Source: Dendrolimus kikuchii (lineage: Eukaryota > Arthropoda > Insecta > Lepidoptera > Lasiocampidae). From it: a stretch of DNA of 64,000 bases. Position numbers and translations under genes: made by a program. Where the stretch lies: assembly GCA_019925095.2 (NCBI GenBank), contig CM034398.1, positions 6,959,001-7,023,000 of the forward strand. Reading direction: 5' to 3'. How positions within the stretch are numbered: position 1 is the first letter of the stretch; every line of letters starts with the position of its first letter. This document shows, piece by piece, positions 22,672 through 33,900 of this stretch. The notes beneath the pieces are model-generated. The model saw only the letters and a program-made list of their open reading frames with translations, had not been told where the DNA came from and did no database searches.

Positions 22672-23366
22672 AGTGTTTGAAATTATCGCGTTATCTCGAG
22701 TGTAGACGAATTACTCCAAGCGCAGAAATATACACAATGAAATCGCAGAGTCGTTGTTAGCCGACTACGTTGTATATCATTGGGCTGTTTTAAACGAAAC
22801 AGGATTGACTGGTCTTACAAACAAAAAATCTTGCTAGTCAACTCGCACATAATGATCAAATCAATTGTAAAAAAGTAGCTTATGCACAGCGTAGGCATCC
22901 GAGAATCGAGATAACCCACGACCTTGAGATGTTTGTACGACAGCGTTATTTATATGTATTAGCGCGGCATTTACAAACGTTCTATTTATCGCCTCAGCAT
23001 AAAATCTAGATATCCTAATAATTAATTAATTTGTTTCCCATATTTTATATTGAAATTAATACTACCCATCGACTTTCAGGGTTCCGTAACAATTTTGTTT
23101 GTTCAATAGCCAATTAGAGTTATTCTTAAATATAAAAGATAAGTTTGAATTTTACTCTTACACTGTTAGCATATTTTCTGTTTGCAATGAAATACAATAT
23201 AAATGAACATTAAACATCTAGAGATTCAGCGGGAACTTTGCATGTTCCCGCTAAATACGTATGTAGGTAGGTATAATATGTAGTAGGCAGCTTAGACTAG
23301 CATTTCGACTCGAATTGAAATAGATGAAGGGATCTGTAGATGTAGAGGCGATGATTATCTACTTTG
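22672..23366. other. Upstream region of the dehydrogenase gene
   Basis: Ordinary AT-rich DNA upstream of the minus-strand start. I see no convincing exon or repeat. The promoter must lie in the first few hundred bases, but no TATA box could be fixed with confidence. Confidence 0.35.
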
Positions 23367-23369
23367 TTA

Positions 23370-23590
23370 TCATTTGGCTACGACACCTTAAAATAAACCA
23401 TATCTCAAAAAGTACTTACTCAATAGATCTAATTCCTCGATTTTTGTAGAATGTTCCAGTTCATTGTTTAAGATTAGTGTAGTTATAATACATGAAAGAT
23501 TACAACTTTGAAAATGTTTATCACCACCTATTTATTGTCTTGAATAAAAAAGTCATTAAAGAAAAATGATATAATTTTTTCAATATCAGA
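23370..23590. repeat. Dispersed repeat, copy 1 (partner at 24985-25180)
   Basis: Starts TTTGGCTACGACACCTTAAA and contains GATTACAACTTTGAAAATGT then GAATAAAAAAGTCATTAAAG. The copy at 24985-25180 has ATTTGGCTACGACACCATAA, TTACAACTTTGGAAGGTGTT and AAAAAGTGATTAAAGAACAT in the same order. Direct orientation, class unknown. Confidence 0.5.
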
Positions 23591-23666
23591 CCAACGATAC
23601 CCCAGAAGACTACGTACCCTAAAAAGCCGGCGACTCCTAAGGGAACATAACCAAAGGATGTCACGT

Positions 23667-23975
23667 TTTATGGCAGAAGTTCAGCAGACAGGCAGGCGGC
23701 CCACTTGATGGGAAGCTGTCACCATCGCCTATGGACATTTGCAATACCAATGGTGCTACAAATGCGCTGCTGCTCTCTTAAAGGAACTGGAACCTGGTCA
23801 CTAATGCCGGAACACAACTCAAGGCTGTTATGGCGGCATACTCTAGACCAGGGGTGGTAGCCATCCAGTTGGGCAAATGCCCTACCACCTGGCTGTGGGT
23901 TGTTTTGTCGCCTCTTACGACAGGCCGCCCGGCCGCAGGAAATTGTATTCTTTCTCCGTTCCTGCGCGGATAAAA
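23667..23975 (-). mobile_element. LINE 3' tail, family B, minus copy
   Basis: The reverse complement of the 13245-13577 unit: CAGCAGACAGGCAGGCGGCC, GGAACTGGAACCTGGTCACT, then TACGACAGGCCGCCCGGCCG. A second 3' fragment in plus orientation (23979-24052, ending CATGCCATAAAAAAG) directly abuts it. This gives a head-to-head pair from two insertions. Confidence 0.65.
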
Positions 23976-24145
23976 AGGCGAATCCATAGGCGATGGTAAC
24001 CGCTTTCCATCAGGTGAGCCGTCTGCCTATCTGTTGAACTCATGCCATAAAAAAGCGCCGTATTAATAGACAAAAATATGAGCCAAATTATTTTTTCAAT
24101 TTTGTTTGCAAAAAAATATTTAAATTATAAAAACTAGATGGAGAA

Positions 24146-24160
24146 GGGGGGGGGGGGGGG
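24146..24160. repeat. Poly(G) tract
   Basis: Fifteen consecutive G on the plus strand, followed at 24190-24205 by further G-rich text (CCGAGGGGGGCAGGCGGG). A second 12-G run is at 25441-25452. Such long G runs are unusual in AT-rich DNA and could form quadruplexes or be assembly-sensitive. Confidence 0.7.
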
Positions 24161-24984
24161 TTTCTTAGCATATACTACGGTTGGTCACCGAGGGGGGCAG
24201 GCGGGTAAAAAATGGGTCCCGTAGTATGGGCACGTTCCCTACTCTATTGATTGATGTGTATAAACTGCTATTTTTTTCTGTATCTTGCAGCCGATCATTT
24301 ATGTACAATATGGTCTCTAACGGGACGATGCTAATAGGCCGAAGATAGAAGACTGTCTTAATTTCGGTGTTAGTTACTAATATATTTACTTTGTACTAAA
24401 TCTAAAATATCTGTGATATTATGTAGCTGTATTTTTGTATTATAATAAAGTTTATTTAGATTTTTCGCGACAAAAGCAATATACACGTTCATGTAAGTAT
24501 ATAGATTGTAGAGTGTTGACAGACCCATCATTTTCCAAAAAAAGGGAATGAACGATTTTTGTAAGGATTCCGTTGTTGCCAAAATAGCAATAGAATTTTA
24601 ATAAAACAGCAAATTAAATATTTGTACATTTATTTCTAATAAGATATGACTTCTATTTTCAATACTTTTTGACCATAAGTATAATACTATTAACATTAAT
24701 TACATATTATATTACAAGCAGATCATTACATATCACAGAATACGCATAACAATTCACAATATGCCAAAATAAAATATTAGTTATATATGGCATAATTATT
24801 ACATTATCAACACTAATTATTGTAATATAAACAAATTCGGTTGTAATAACATAGTACAGCAATTACAATACGTATAGATAAAGGAAAGCATCAGTCAATA
24901 TACCAAGCTGCGGTTTATCACTATATTTAATAGAAATATTCAAAATCGGGCACGTGCGTCATAGAACGAAGTTTCATGTTTTTA

Positions 24985-25180
24985 TTTGGCTACGACACCA
25001 TAAAAAAAATTTAGGAAAACAAAAATATCTTATATGTTAAAAACAACACAATGGATATTGTTGAAACCAACTTAAGTTGAAAGTATATCTAAAGATTTTT
25101 TACAACTTTGGAAGGTGTTTTATTTATTGTTTTAAAGTAAAAAGTGATTAAAGAACATTACAATAACTTTTTAAGATCTG
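24985..25180. repeat. Dispersed repeat, copy 2
   Basis: Partner of 23370-23590, with the same block order and similar spacing. It has no coding content and no terminal inverted repeats that I can see. Confidence 0.5.
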
Positions 25181-25440
25181 ATTACTATTAATCTAAATAA
25201 TACTAAACAGTGGTAGCTTAGTAGCTAACACTCTCGAATGTTTGAATTCGTTATTAGTAACGTGGGGTCGAAGTATGCACATTTGCAAAACTTGAACTGT
25301 TTTTTTATCATAGGTGCTGACGGTGGAAAAAACATGATGAAACATGTACAGCGAGATAATCAAAGTGTGAAACTCAAAAATCAGCTCAGACAAGGCGGGT
25401 GTCTCTCCGTCTATAAACGGGGAAGCCCGATTCCAGAATT

Positions 25441-25452
25441 GGGGGGGGGGGG
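25441..25452. repeat. Poly(G) tract
   Basis: Twelve consecutive G after CGATTCCAGAATT. The flanking sequence is GC-rich for about 60 bp (CAAGGCGGGTGTCTCTCCGT), suggesting a transposon fragment. Confidence 0.6.
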
Positions 25453-26197
25453 TGTTATAGACTTATTATTAGCTAAATAACAAAAATACTAGACATTTAT
25501 CACTTCTAGGCAAGTTTACCATGCGATGCCTAATAAAGTATCAAACACCAAGAAATTTTCCACGTGATACAGATCTACAGTATGTTCAAGCAAAGCCGCT
25601 TAGATAATTAAACACATTAACTTGGTCTAAAATTAATTATTAAAATCCACTTTTTATTTTAATAATAACATTAAATGATTATAAGTACCACAAACTTTGT
25701 ACTAATAAATCTATGGATTTTACAGTCGTTCATAAATTCATTATCAACACATTATCTATTCAATTATATACTTACGTATATTTCATACCATCTGAATATT
25801 TATTTCTAAAAAATAATTTAAACAAAATATAAAACATATTTTAGACATATATTTATCTAAGTTACAGTAAATATATTTTTTGTAAGTAAAAATATTATAT
25901 CGATGATAAACTGCCGATAGGTACTTCTTAAATTCTTATTTTTGTATAGGTACGATCTTTTCTGGTCATGATTATAAAGGTATTTCTCGTGATTCCATTA
26001 ATACTATATTCAATAGATGAGAAATTGTAATATGACTTTTCGAATTGTCACAAGAATTTCGTTGTTTAATCAGTGAAATATTTATTTAAATATTTTGAAT
26101 ATATCTATTCCTTATTGAAAGACACCGCGTCTAAACAATTCAAGTAAAAACCTTTAGTTTTTTGAACCGAAAGGTGTCCCCACAGACAATTCAATTC

Positions 26198-26441
26198 TCT
26201 TATACTAATATATAAAGCTGAAGAGTTTGTTTGTTTGCTTGAACGCGCTAATCTCAGAAACTACTGGTCTGATTTGAAAAATTCTTTCAGTGTTAGATAG
26301 CCCATTTATCGAGGAAGGCTATAGGCTATTATATATCATCACGCTAAGATCAATAGGACCGGAGCACCAATGAAGAATGTTTCAAAATCGGTAGGTTTTG
26401 AAAACAAATTCCACGCGGACGACGTCGCGGGCACATCTAGT
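26198..26441 (+). mobile_element. Helitron-like non-autonomous element, copy 2
   Basis: Begins TCTTATACTAATATATAAAG, continues CTGAAGAGTTTGTTTGTTTG and TCATCACGCTAAGATCAATA, and ends GGACGACGTCGCGGGCACAT then CTAG-T. A copy at 46179-46426 matches over its whole length. TC start, GC-rich palindromic tail and CTAG end are Helitron hallmarks, and this unit is widespread in Lepidoptera (Lep1-like, from memory). Confidence 0.75.
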
Positions 26442-27052
26442 CATTATATAAATAGATTAACCAAAATAAAGTTTATCATTTAATATTGAAATACATATTT
26501 CTATCGTTTAATGTAAAATTTAGATTTTCATGTTTGTCATTAGATTGTATATTTAAAAGGTAGTTCGTTGATAATGGAAAGATTATTAGGTACGTATTTC
26601 ATTACACAATTTTAAAATATTTAAAGTCTGGATTGCTGGAATCAATTCTACAGTTATCTGTGCATTTGTTTTACCGATTTTAAAAATGAGGAGGTTCTTC
26701 ATTCGCCTGTTTTATTTGTATGACTGTTACGCGATTTCTCCGTCAATTGAGGACCGATTTTTTATTTATTTTTTATTCAAAAGATTACACTCCCGTGGTA
26801 ATCCAATTGTCAACAAGTTAGGATCTGATGAGTGGATGTCAGGGAAATGGAGAGCAACCCTTGTTGAAGAATGTTTACACTGAAAAGTGTGATGGCAAAC
26901 TTGTATACGCGTGCCAGTAGTACAATTTCTACAGGCGCTTAATATATTATTTCTAAAGCTATTGAAATATTTTGCGTAACTAAAAATGTTTAACAATTTT
27001 GTAACAAAAATATAACCGACTTCAAACTAAAAGTCATAAAAATGAATATTTA

Positions 27053-27124
27053 AGTGCTAAGTAAAACATAAAATAACAACAATAAATTTGTAAAGTCTAG
27101 CAATTTTTATGTTTTACTTAGCAC
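27053..27124. repeat. Hairpin MITE-like repeat
   Basis: GTGCTAAGTAAAACATAAAA at 27053 pairs with TTTTTATGTTTTACTTAGCA at the other end across about 30 bp of AT-rich loop. It is preceded by AACCGACTTCAAACTAAAAG, a phrase common beside lepidopteran MITEs. Confidence 0.55.
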
Positions 27125-27350
27125 CGATTAGAGATGTTGTAAATATTTATTTTTTTGCTTTTTGTTTGTTTTTTTATAAATACATTTTAAACATTGAATG
27201 TACCAAAGTTAACACCGAGTCGGTATCTTTAGAGTTTTGAAGAAGAATACTCAAAGAATAATACCTTAGTAAAAAAAAATTAACTCTGAAATTGTCCTAC
27301 ACTTTCCCTTTTTTTACCCTATTTTTACATCCTAAAGACTGGAAACGCGT

Positions 27351-27404
27351 CTTTGATGTTGTAAGCGTGTACACGCGCTCCTGTACACGCTTACAACACC
27401 AAAG
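27351..27404. repeat. Perfect-stem palindrome
   Basis: The stem TGTTGTAAGCGTGTAC (27357-27372) and its exact reverse complement (27383-27398) enclose a 10-nt loop. The stem extends to 22 bp with one mismatch. It is unexplained by any gene. Confidence 0.6.
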
Positions 27405-27933
27405 TAATCAAATTCCAGTAAATGGGCCGTCTTCGTCTCGGCCATCTTCAGATAATATAGAAAAATCTTACATTATATCATGGCGTCGCAGAACATTCTA
27501 GTCCCGCTTCAAGGTTTTATTGTTTAAAACATTTTTTTTTAACAAATCAGTCCAGATTACTTGACCAAATTCATGATCGATTTGGTTTAAAAAATTAGTG
27601 TGTGTCAGCTCCGACGCACGACTGGAGTTTACTTCTTAAGTAAGATTAACTTTGAAAATATACTGATGGATATTATTTTAGATCTTACTTCATTACATGT
27701 TCACTACATTAAAGTTCGAAATTGTATAGTAAAAAAACGTAACGCTTTTGAATTAAAGCTTCTATTGTTTTACTCTTCATAAAATTTCCATAACGGGGGT
27801 CTTAGAGGCCAATCACAAGTTACGCCACACGAATTTCATCATTTCTTGACCTAGACGTCCTTGTCACAGCTTGTCTACATTCCTGATACTCCTCTCTCCC
27901 TAGTATAACATCACATAAATTGCAATTTTACAT

Positions 27934-28198
27934 CGAAAATCGAAATGTGTGCTGGGACACACAGCAGAAGTGAAACTTCAACGGACAAGTGGAAAAACGA
28001 ATGGCAACAAAATTTTAACTTAAAGTTTTACGGGCAGGTTTTCAAATTGGACAAGTACATTAACAATCTGCCCGTAAAACATCAATTTAAAATTTTGTTG
28101 CGATTCGTTTTGCCACTTATCCGTTGCCATTCGTTTTTCCGCTTGTCCGTTGAAGTTTCACTTCTACTATGTGTCCCAGCACAAATTTCGATTTTTCG
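27934..28198. repeat. Large foldback element with about 100-bp arms
   Basis: The left arm (about 27934-28040) contains GTGCTGGGACACA, GTGAAACTTCAACGGACAAG and GGAAAAACGAATGGCAACAA, ending AAGTTTTACGGGCAG. The right arm (about 28064-28198) has these as reverse complements (CTGCCCGTAAAAC, CTTGTCCGTTGAAGTTTCAC, TGTGTCCCAGCACA), with an extra 25-bp block. The 99-codon frame at 27945-28244 is a by-product of the inverted repeat and not a gene. Confidence 0.8.
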
Positions 28199-28249
28199 CA
28201 AGTTTACTGCAAATTATGATTTGGTTAGGTTAAGTACATTTTAATGAAT

Positions 28250-30448
28250 GCATTTTTTGTTTAAACATATTTTATTTTATCAAACAAAAAAACTGAATTC
28301 GATCCGGAACCGACAAACGCATCCATAGTATACTCTAAAGTTATGCCGCCTTACCACGTCTAGTCTAAATTTATGCCGCTCCTCCACGCGGCCGTAACGC
28401 TTTTTCATGACACAAAAATCCTAAGACCCACCGTTTATATAGAAGTTTCACTTCAAAAATTATTATATTAAAACAGAAGTCACGTAATTATATTTATTTA
28501 TATTTTAATTATTTTTTACCAATTTAAACACTGCTCATACAGATTGAGATGGAAATATTTTGAAGTATTTCATTAATAGTTGTTTCGTGTTTTAAAGCTT
28601 GCCATGTAAGATTTGGGTGTTATTCAGGGTTAGATTCATTTTTGACTAAGTATTAATTTCTTAATATTCTTCTTCCATGCTGTACAGAAACAACTTTTCA
28701 TGTTTTTACTCATTGATAAATAATTTATTTACTACTAATGTAATTCATGCAGGTACTATATCTTGTAATCGATATAAGTACACACTTATATAGATTAACA
28801 AAATATACCTGCATGTTACATATGTTACATTATAAACAATGATAATTTTCATAGAACATTTTTGATTTCCTTCATTGATATGTTCTCTACTATATATATA
28901 TTATATAGATGTCTTTTCCAATTCTTTTTTAATTTGTACTTAAATCGTATTTGATTCTATACATTTAATTATTATATCTTTGGAATGTACATAGGTATGT
29001 ACACAGTACAGCCACAATGCCATATAGAATCGATTAAAATGACAGGAATATTTGCGAAATATATAATACTTTGATTGATAAGCGTATTAATTAGTTGTAA
29101 AGAAAAAAAATCTCCAACTAAAGAGCCCACCCTATCCTATCGTGTTGATGTTTAGTAATGTAGATAGCCAAATGTAAAAAAGCTGCAAGTAATATTTAGG
29201 CAGAAGAAAATTTATCTGCTAATCCTAAACCGCTTAAATGTTAATATGCGATTTTTGAAAATCATCTTGGTACTTTTTAATTTCCTAAAAACCTTGATTT
29301 ATCAACATATATTCGGTTAGTTCATTGAAATACAATAATTCTTTCAAGACGTTTTTAAACTGAAAAACAGATAATGCTAATTTTTCAATTACCTCCAATG
29401 CATAGTTTTTTTTCAAATATGTGTTTTTAATATGGAATAGTTTTAATAGAGTATATTATAAACTACAAATGATTAATTCTGCTCTTATACTATAGTATTG
29501 TGGGGTATGTGCTGCCACCATACCTTTTTATTAGACTTACAAGTCGCTGGCAAATTCCATTTTTGCAATCAGTGTCGATATGTGCATTAAAGATCAATAC
29601 GTAGGGAGGGCTCTTTAAAAATAAAAAGACAACAAAATTTTCATCCCTAGACCGCATGCATTTTTTATAGTAACTATTTATATATTTTTTAATTCTGTCT
29701 TATTAATTAATAATACTACACATTTAGCCAGCAGTAACTTACTACTCAATTCCCTTAAATAGTTATTTTTACCCGTGGAACATCGTGTAAATATAAAACA
29801 CTTCAATCCATTATAGTAAACATTATTCCCTGGTAGTTACAAAATTGCAGCAGTATTTTAACCAACTTTAAAAAAGGAGGAGGTTCTCAATTCGTCGTGT
29901 AAATATTTGTTATATATTTTTCGGACCTTTATTATATTTTTAATTTATTTACTAGAGCATCCATTTATGACTTTATTACATTGTATTAGGGTCGCATTTG
30001 ACCAACACTACCTCTGATGTAAAGTGTAAATGCCATCTGAAGACTGGTTTACACGTATTGAATTTTAACTAAATTTTAAGTACAACTTCTAGTAACTTAT
30101 TATTAAGATTATTCTTTATAACTTTACATGTATTAAGTCACTTAAAATTTTGTTAAAACCTTACATGTATTTATTTATTTTCAAAAAGATTACTTTTGTA
30201 CAACAAAACATTCTTTTATAAAAAAAAAAACATCTTAAAATACTAATAAAAATATATAAAATATTGATGACCGTCGGCAGCGGGGTTAGGGTCCAAAATA
30301 CCGGTGGTTAGGTCTCCAGAGACAGAAACCTCACAATTCGGACCGTGTCCAAAACGCGTTAAGACCTTATTTATATGTTTATATTTTTTTATTTAGTACG
30401 TATAAACCAGCCTAAAGTTGGAGCACGCTTACGTAGTAGATACCTAAG
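28250..30448. other. Intergenic, AT-rich, no gene seen
   Basis: About 2.2 kb of strongly AT-rich DNA with no convincing frame. Short repeat phrases occur, such as AAAAAAGGAGGAGGTTCTCA at 29868, which recurs in altered form near 26680 (ATGAGGAGGTTCTTCATTCG) and belongs to a common lepidopteran MITE type. Confidence 0.45.
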
Positions 30449-30450
30449 GC

Positions 30451-30726
30451 CCAATTCTGCTATTACGATTTCGGTATTCTACTAATTCCAATGGCAACTT
30501 TATAAATATTTATAAGCAAAACTCGCTAAATAAATGTTTTAAATTTTTGATAGCTTTTCAATATTTATTTCGACTAACGCCATTTCTGCTTTATAGCTAT
30601 TATTCCACCGTGAAGATATCGAGAAGGTATGGCGAACTTAGTAGAATACGAATTATTGACACTATCGCAATGAAATCCTACTTTGAATATCTTCGCAACG
30701 CCAAGATATTGAAATAGCAGAATTGG
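30451..30726. repeat. MITE just 3' of TBC1D16
   Basis: The left end CCAATTCTGCTATT is matched exactly, inverted, by the right end AATAGCAGAATTGG. Similarity continues inward more weakly (TATCTTGGCGTTGC-type text on the right arm). At 276 bp it is non-coding. The first minus-strand AATAAA after the TBC1D16 stop codon (30564-30569) lies inside it. Confidence 0.65.
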
Positions 30727-30924
30727 AGACCTGTTCACGCATGACTCGGAAGAAATCCAAATTAAAAATTACAAGGAAAACAGACGGCGACGGTCAGGAG
30801 TTGTATTTCTCAGCAGTACGCATTAGAAAAGTGCTAGCAAAGCGTTTTGTATGCTTGATTGATATTTCCACTATACATCGGTGGCGTAAGCTCATTTGTT
30901 TGACTTCTGCTCCATATATGAAAT

Positions 30925-33900
30925 CTACTGTACTGCGTATGCACAGATGTCGTGAGCGCCGGTGCACTCTACACTAGGCCTATGCGTGGAATCCCATATA
31001 CCAGGACCGCACCGTTGGCACATACCAGCCAACGTGCAAGGGATCCGAACCAACTGACGGAACTGGTGGAGAAGGCCGCGCGCCTTGCGAAGTATCAGCC
31101 GACCGTCCATGTACATTGCTAAAATAGATTAAAGATCATGTCAACTAAGGGGCCATCCATGAATTATGTCCACGTTAAGGGGGGAGGGGATAGACGAAGT
31201 GTGACGTTGTGTGATATAAGGTGGAGGGGGTCCTGAACTTCGTGACGTCACATTTAAACTTTAATACACATTTGAACTATTAATGAAAATATTTCCAACA
31301 ATTCCAACTGTGTTTAAACCAAGCAGTGTTTAAGGTATAAAAAATAATTTAAATGGAAATAAAACTAATTACGGAACTGCTGTTTTAATTTAAGAAATTC
31401 TTGATGTAAAATTGCGAAATATGTGATGTCATACTAGAGAGGGAAGAGTCTCAAGAATGTGACCAGCTGTGTCAAGGACGGGGGGGGTCAAAAATCATGA
31501 AATTCATGTGACATAATTTGTGGATTGCCTCTTAATAAATTGAAAGTGATAAAAACTAAAAAAAAAACAAATATTAAAAAAAAATATGTAATTTTTTGTA
31601 ACTTTTAGTTTCAGAGACGATCTTAGTTAATTCTGTATGTTACCTAAAGAGCTGAAATGAAGCAGCATTTCATCCGTATTTAGGTCTTGGGCTATGACGT
31701 CGTCTGCGTAGACTGCAACGATTGCCAAACAGAGAAACAGATGGAAATAGTCCGTTTGGTAGTTGGCCCAACAAGCCTCCCACATGCGAAGGGCCACAGC
31801 TTCCGTGAACTCTCTTTTGAAGCATCTGCGGAGATAATATAACACATATATAACAAGTGCTTTAAGGCTCCTGATGCCGCAAAAAGTTGAAAGTGGAGTG
31901 CAACCAAAATAATTTTTCGTTGGTAAGTTCTGATCAATAATTTATCAAAAAATACCATCATTATTCGTGATATGAGACGTGACGTGGTTTTTTTTTCGTA
32001 AATTTTCTCTAGTTAAGAAAAAAATCACGAAATCACTTCCAAATTATATACATGAAACTATGTTACAGTTTCAATTTTTTTTTATCAAAATAGGGTACAA
32101 AAATATTTACATCTCTATAACAGAGATAAATAATTTGGTTTTATTATTTTTTGAAATACTACTTTACTTTATTCACAATAAAATAATAATGCATCTAAAT
32201 ATGACCGCGTCTATGGAATCTCCGCTATCGCCCGAAAAATCGACAAAGACGTTGGCGTTGTTTCAAGCATTAAATGTGCAAACTATATCCGCGGTAGCTT
32301 ATTAACAGCATAGGAAAAGAATACTAGGAAATATAGGTCGCCCAGCAAAAAAGAAAAGAGAGGAAAAGAGGAAACATTTGTATATTTGTAACAAATAAAC
32401 TCAAAAATTACTCGACCGATTTCAAAAATTCTTTTACCATTAGAATGCTACATTATCTCTGAGTGTCATAGGCTATATTTATCATTAGAAAAAATTAAAG
32501 ATCCCTGCTAAAAATTCAATAATGTAACCCAAGGTGTAAAAAAATTAGCCATAAAATGAAAAAAAATCTAGTTATTTCCTGCATAAGGATACTTTTACTC
32601 TACGTTTATCCCAGAATGTTTAAAAAATAAATGCCCACCTGTGCGAAGCTAAGACGGGCCGCTAGTGTGTTATAATTTAAAACCTATTTTGATTTTCTTG
32701 TGCCGATTTTTCTCTTCAAGCCTCACAATGTTGCGAAGCGGTGGTAAAATAGATTATGCTACCATAGAATAAATAATAACCATAACCAAAAATTAAAATT
32801 ATTTAATTTAATTAAAATGAACAAGTTGGGGGTAGGCTACACATTACTCATTGACACTTAACATCTTTCTCTCCATACTAACCGGCAAATGAAAAGTGAC
32901 TAAAACGTCGGCATAAAAATAAAAATCAAATAAAATGTCGCGCTTAAGACCGTTAAAACAAGCATAGTTTTAATTATGTGTACTAAGTAGTTACGAAAAC
33001 TTAGAAAATACTAAAAAATATTTATTAAACACAAATTGAAAGTACTACTTAGCTTCTTTTCAATTTTGTAAATTTCATGAAATTGAAAAGAAGCATAGAC
33101 ATGAAGAGATTACTCTATACTCTTCTAGTATCTAAGTATCTAGTAGCTATCGACATGTATATTGCAGAAATGTCAAACTTACAGCAAAATCCAACGGTGA
33201 CAGAAAAGTAGCTCCATGGCGTCAATATGCTTCTCCAAATGCTTGTAGAAATGTGGCAACATTATTCTAATTAATTCGCGTAAATAACTCTGAAAACGAC
33301 AAGAAAACGAGATTTTATTTACAGTGTGTTAATTCTAATGTTTGTGAGTTTAAAATAAATGCCAAAAATTAAGGGAAAACTATTACATATACGCGCAATC
33401 ATAAATTACCGTTCTTAGAATTGTTGTCTGTGTGTCTGAAAGGTGTCTCGAAAAAACCTCGAAACGGCTTAATAGATAGAAATAGTAACTTTAAGAATTA
33501 AAACGGAAATTTTAACCTACTTTGGTACTATTACTTCACTTAGATATATTGCAAGGGGTTCAAAAATATGAATATAAAGTCCAACTGTCGGGCAAACGAA
33601 GTCGCGATTACAGTTAGTTGAAGTATAAACTGTATTAATTGTTAATAGTTATGAATTAAATGTTTTTGGTTCTCCAAAAATGTGTATAAAGTTTCTATAA
33701 ACTAAAGGAAAAAAGTTGACACATTTAATATGTTCTATTATTCAAATATTTTATAGAAATAGGAGGCAAGCATAATTTAATCCGTGGCCACGTTTTTATA
33801 CAAGAAAAATAAAATTATATCAATGGACAAGTATAAAATTATTTTCTTTTCCAGTATTGATTACTATGTAAATATTAAGTGTATATAATTATAACTTCTC

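Noticed and set aside
27945..28244. 99-codon open frame
   Set aside because: It runs through both arms of a foldback element and mirrors itself; no codon-level signal of a protein.
31979..32305. 108-codon plus-strand frame in TBC1D16 intron 5
   Set aside because: AT-rich and low in complexity, on the strand opposite to the gene, with no homology that I can see.
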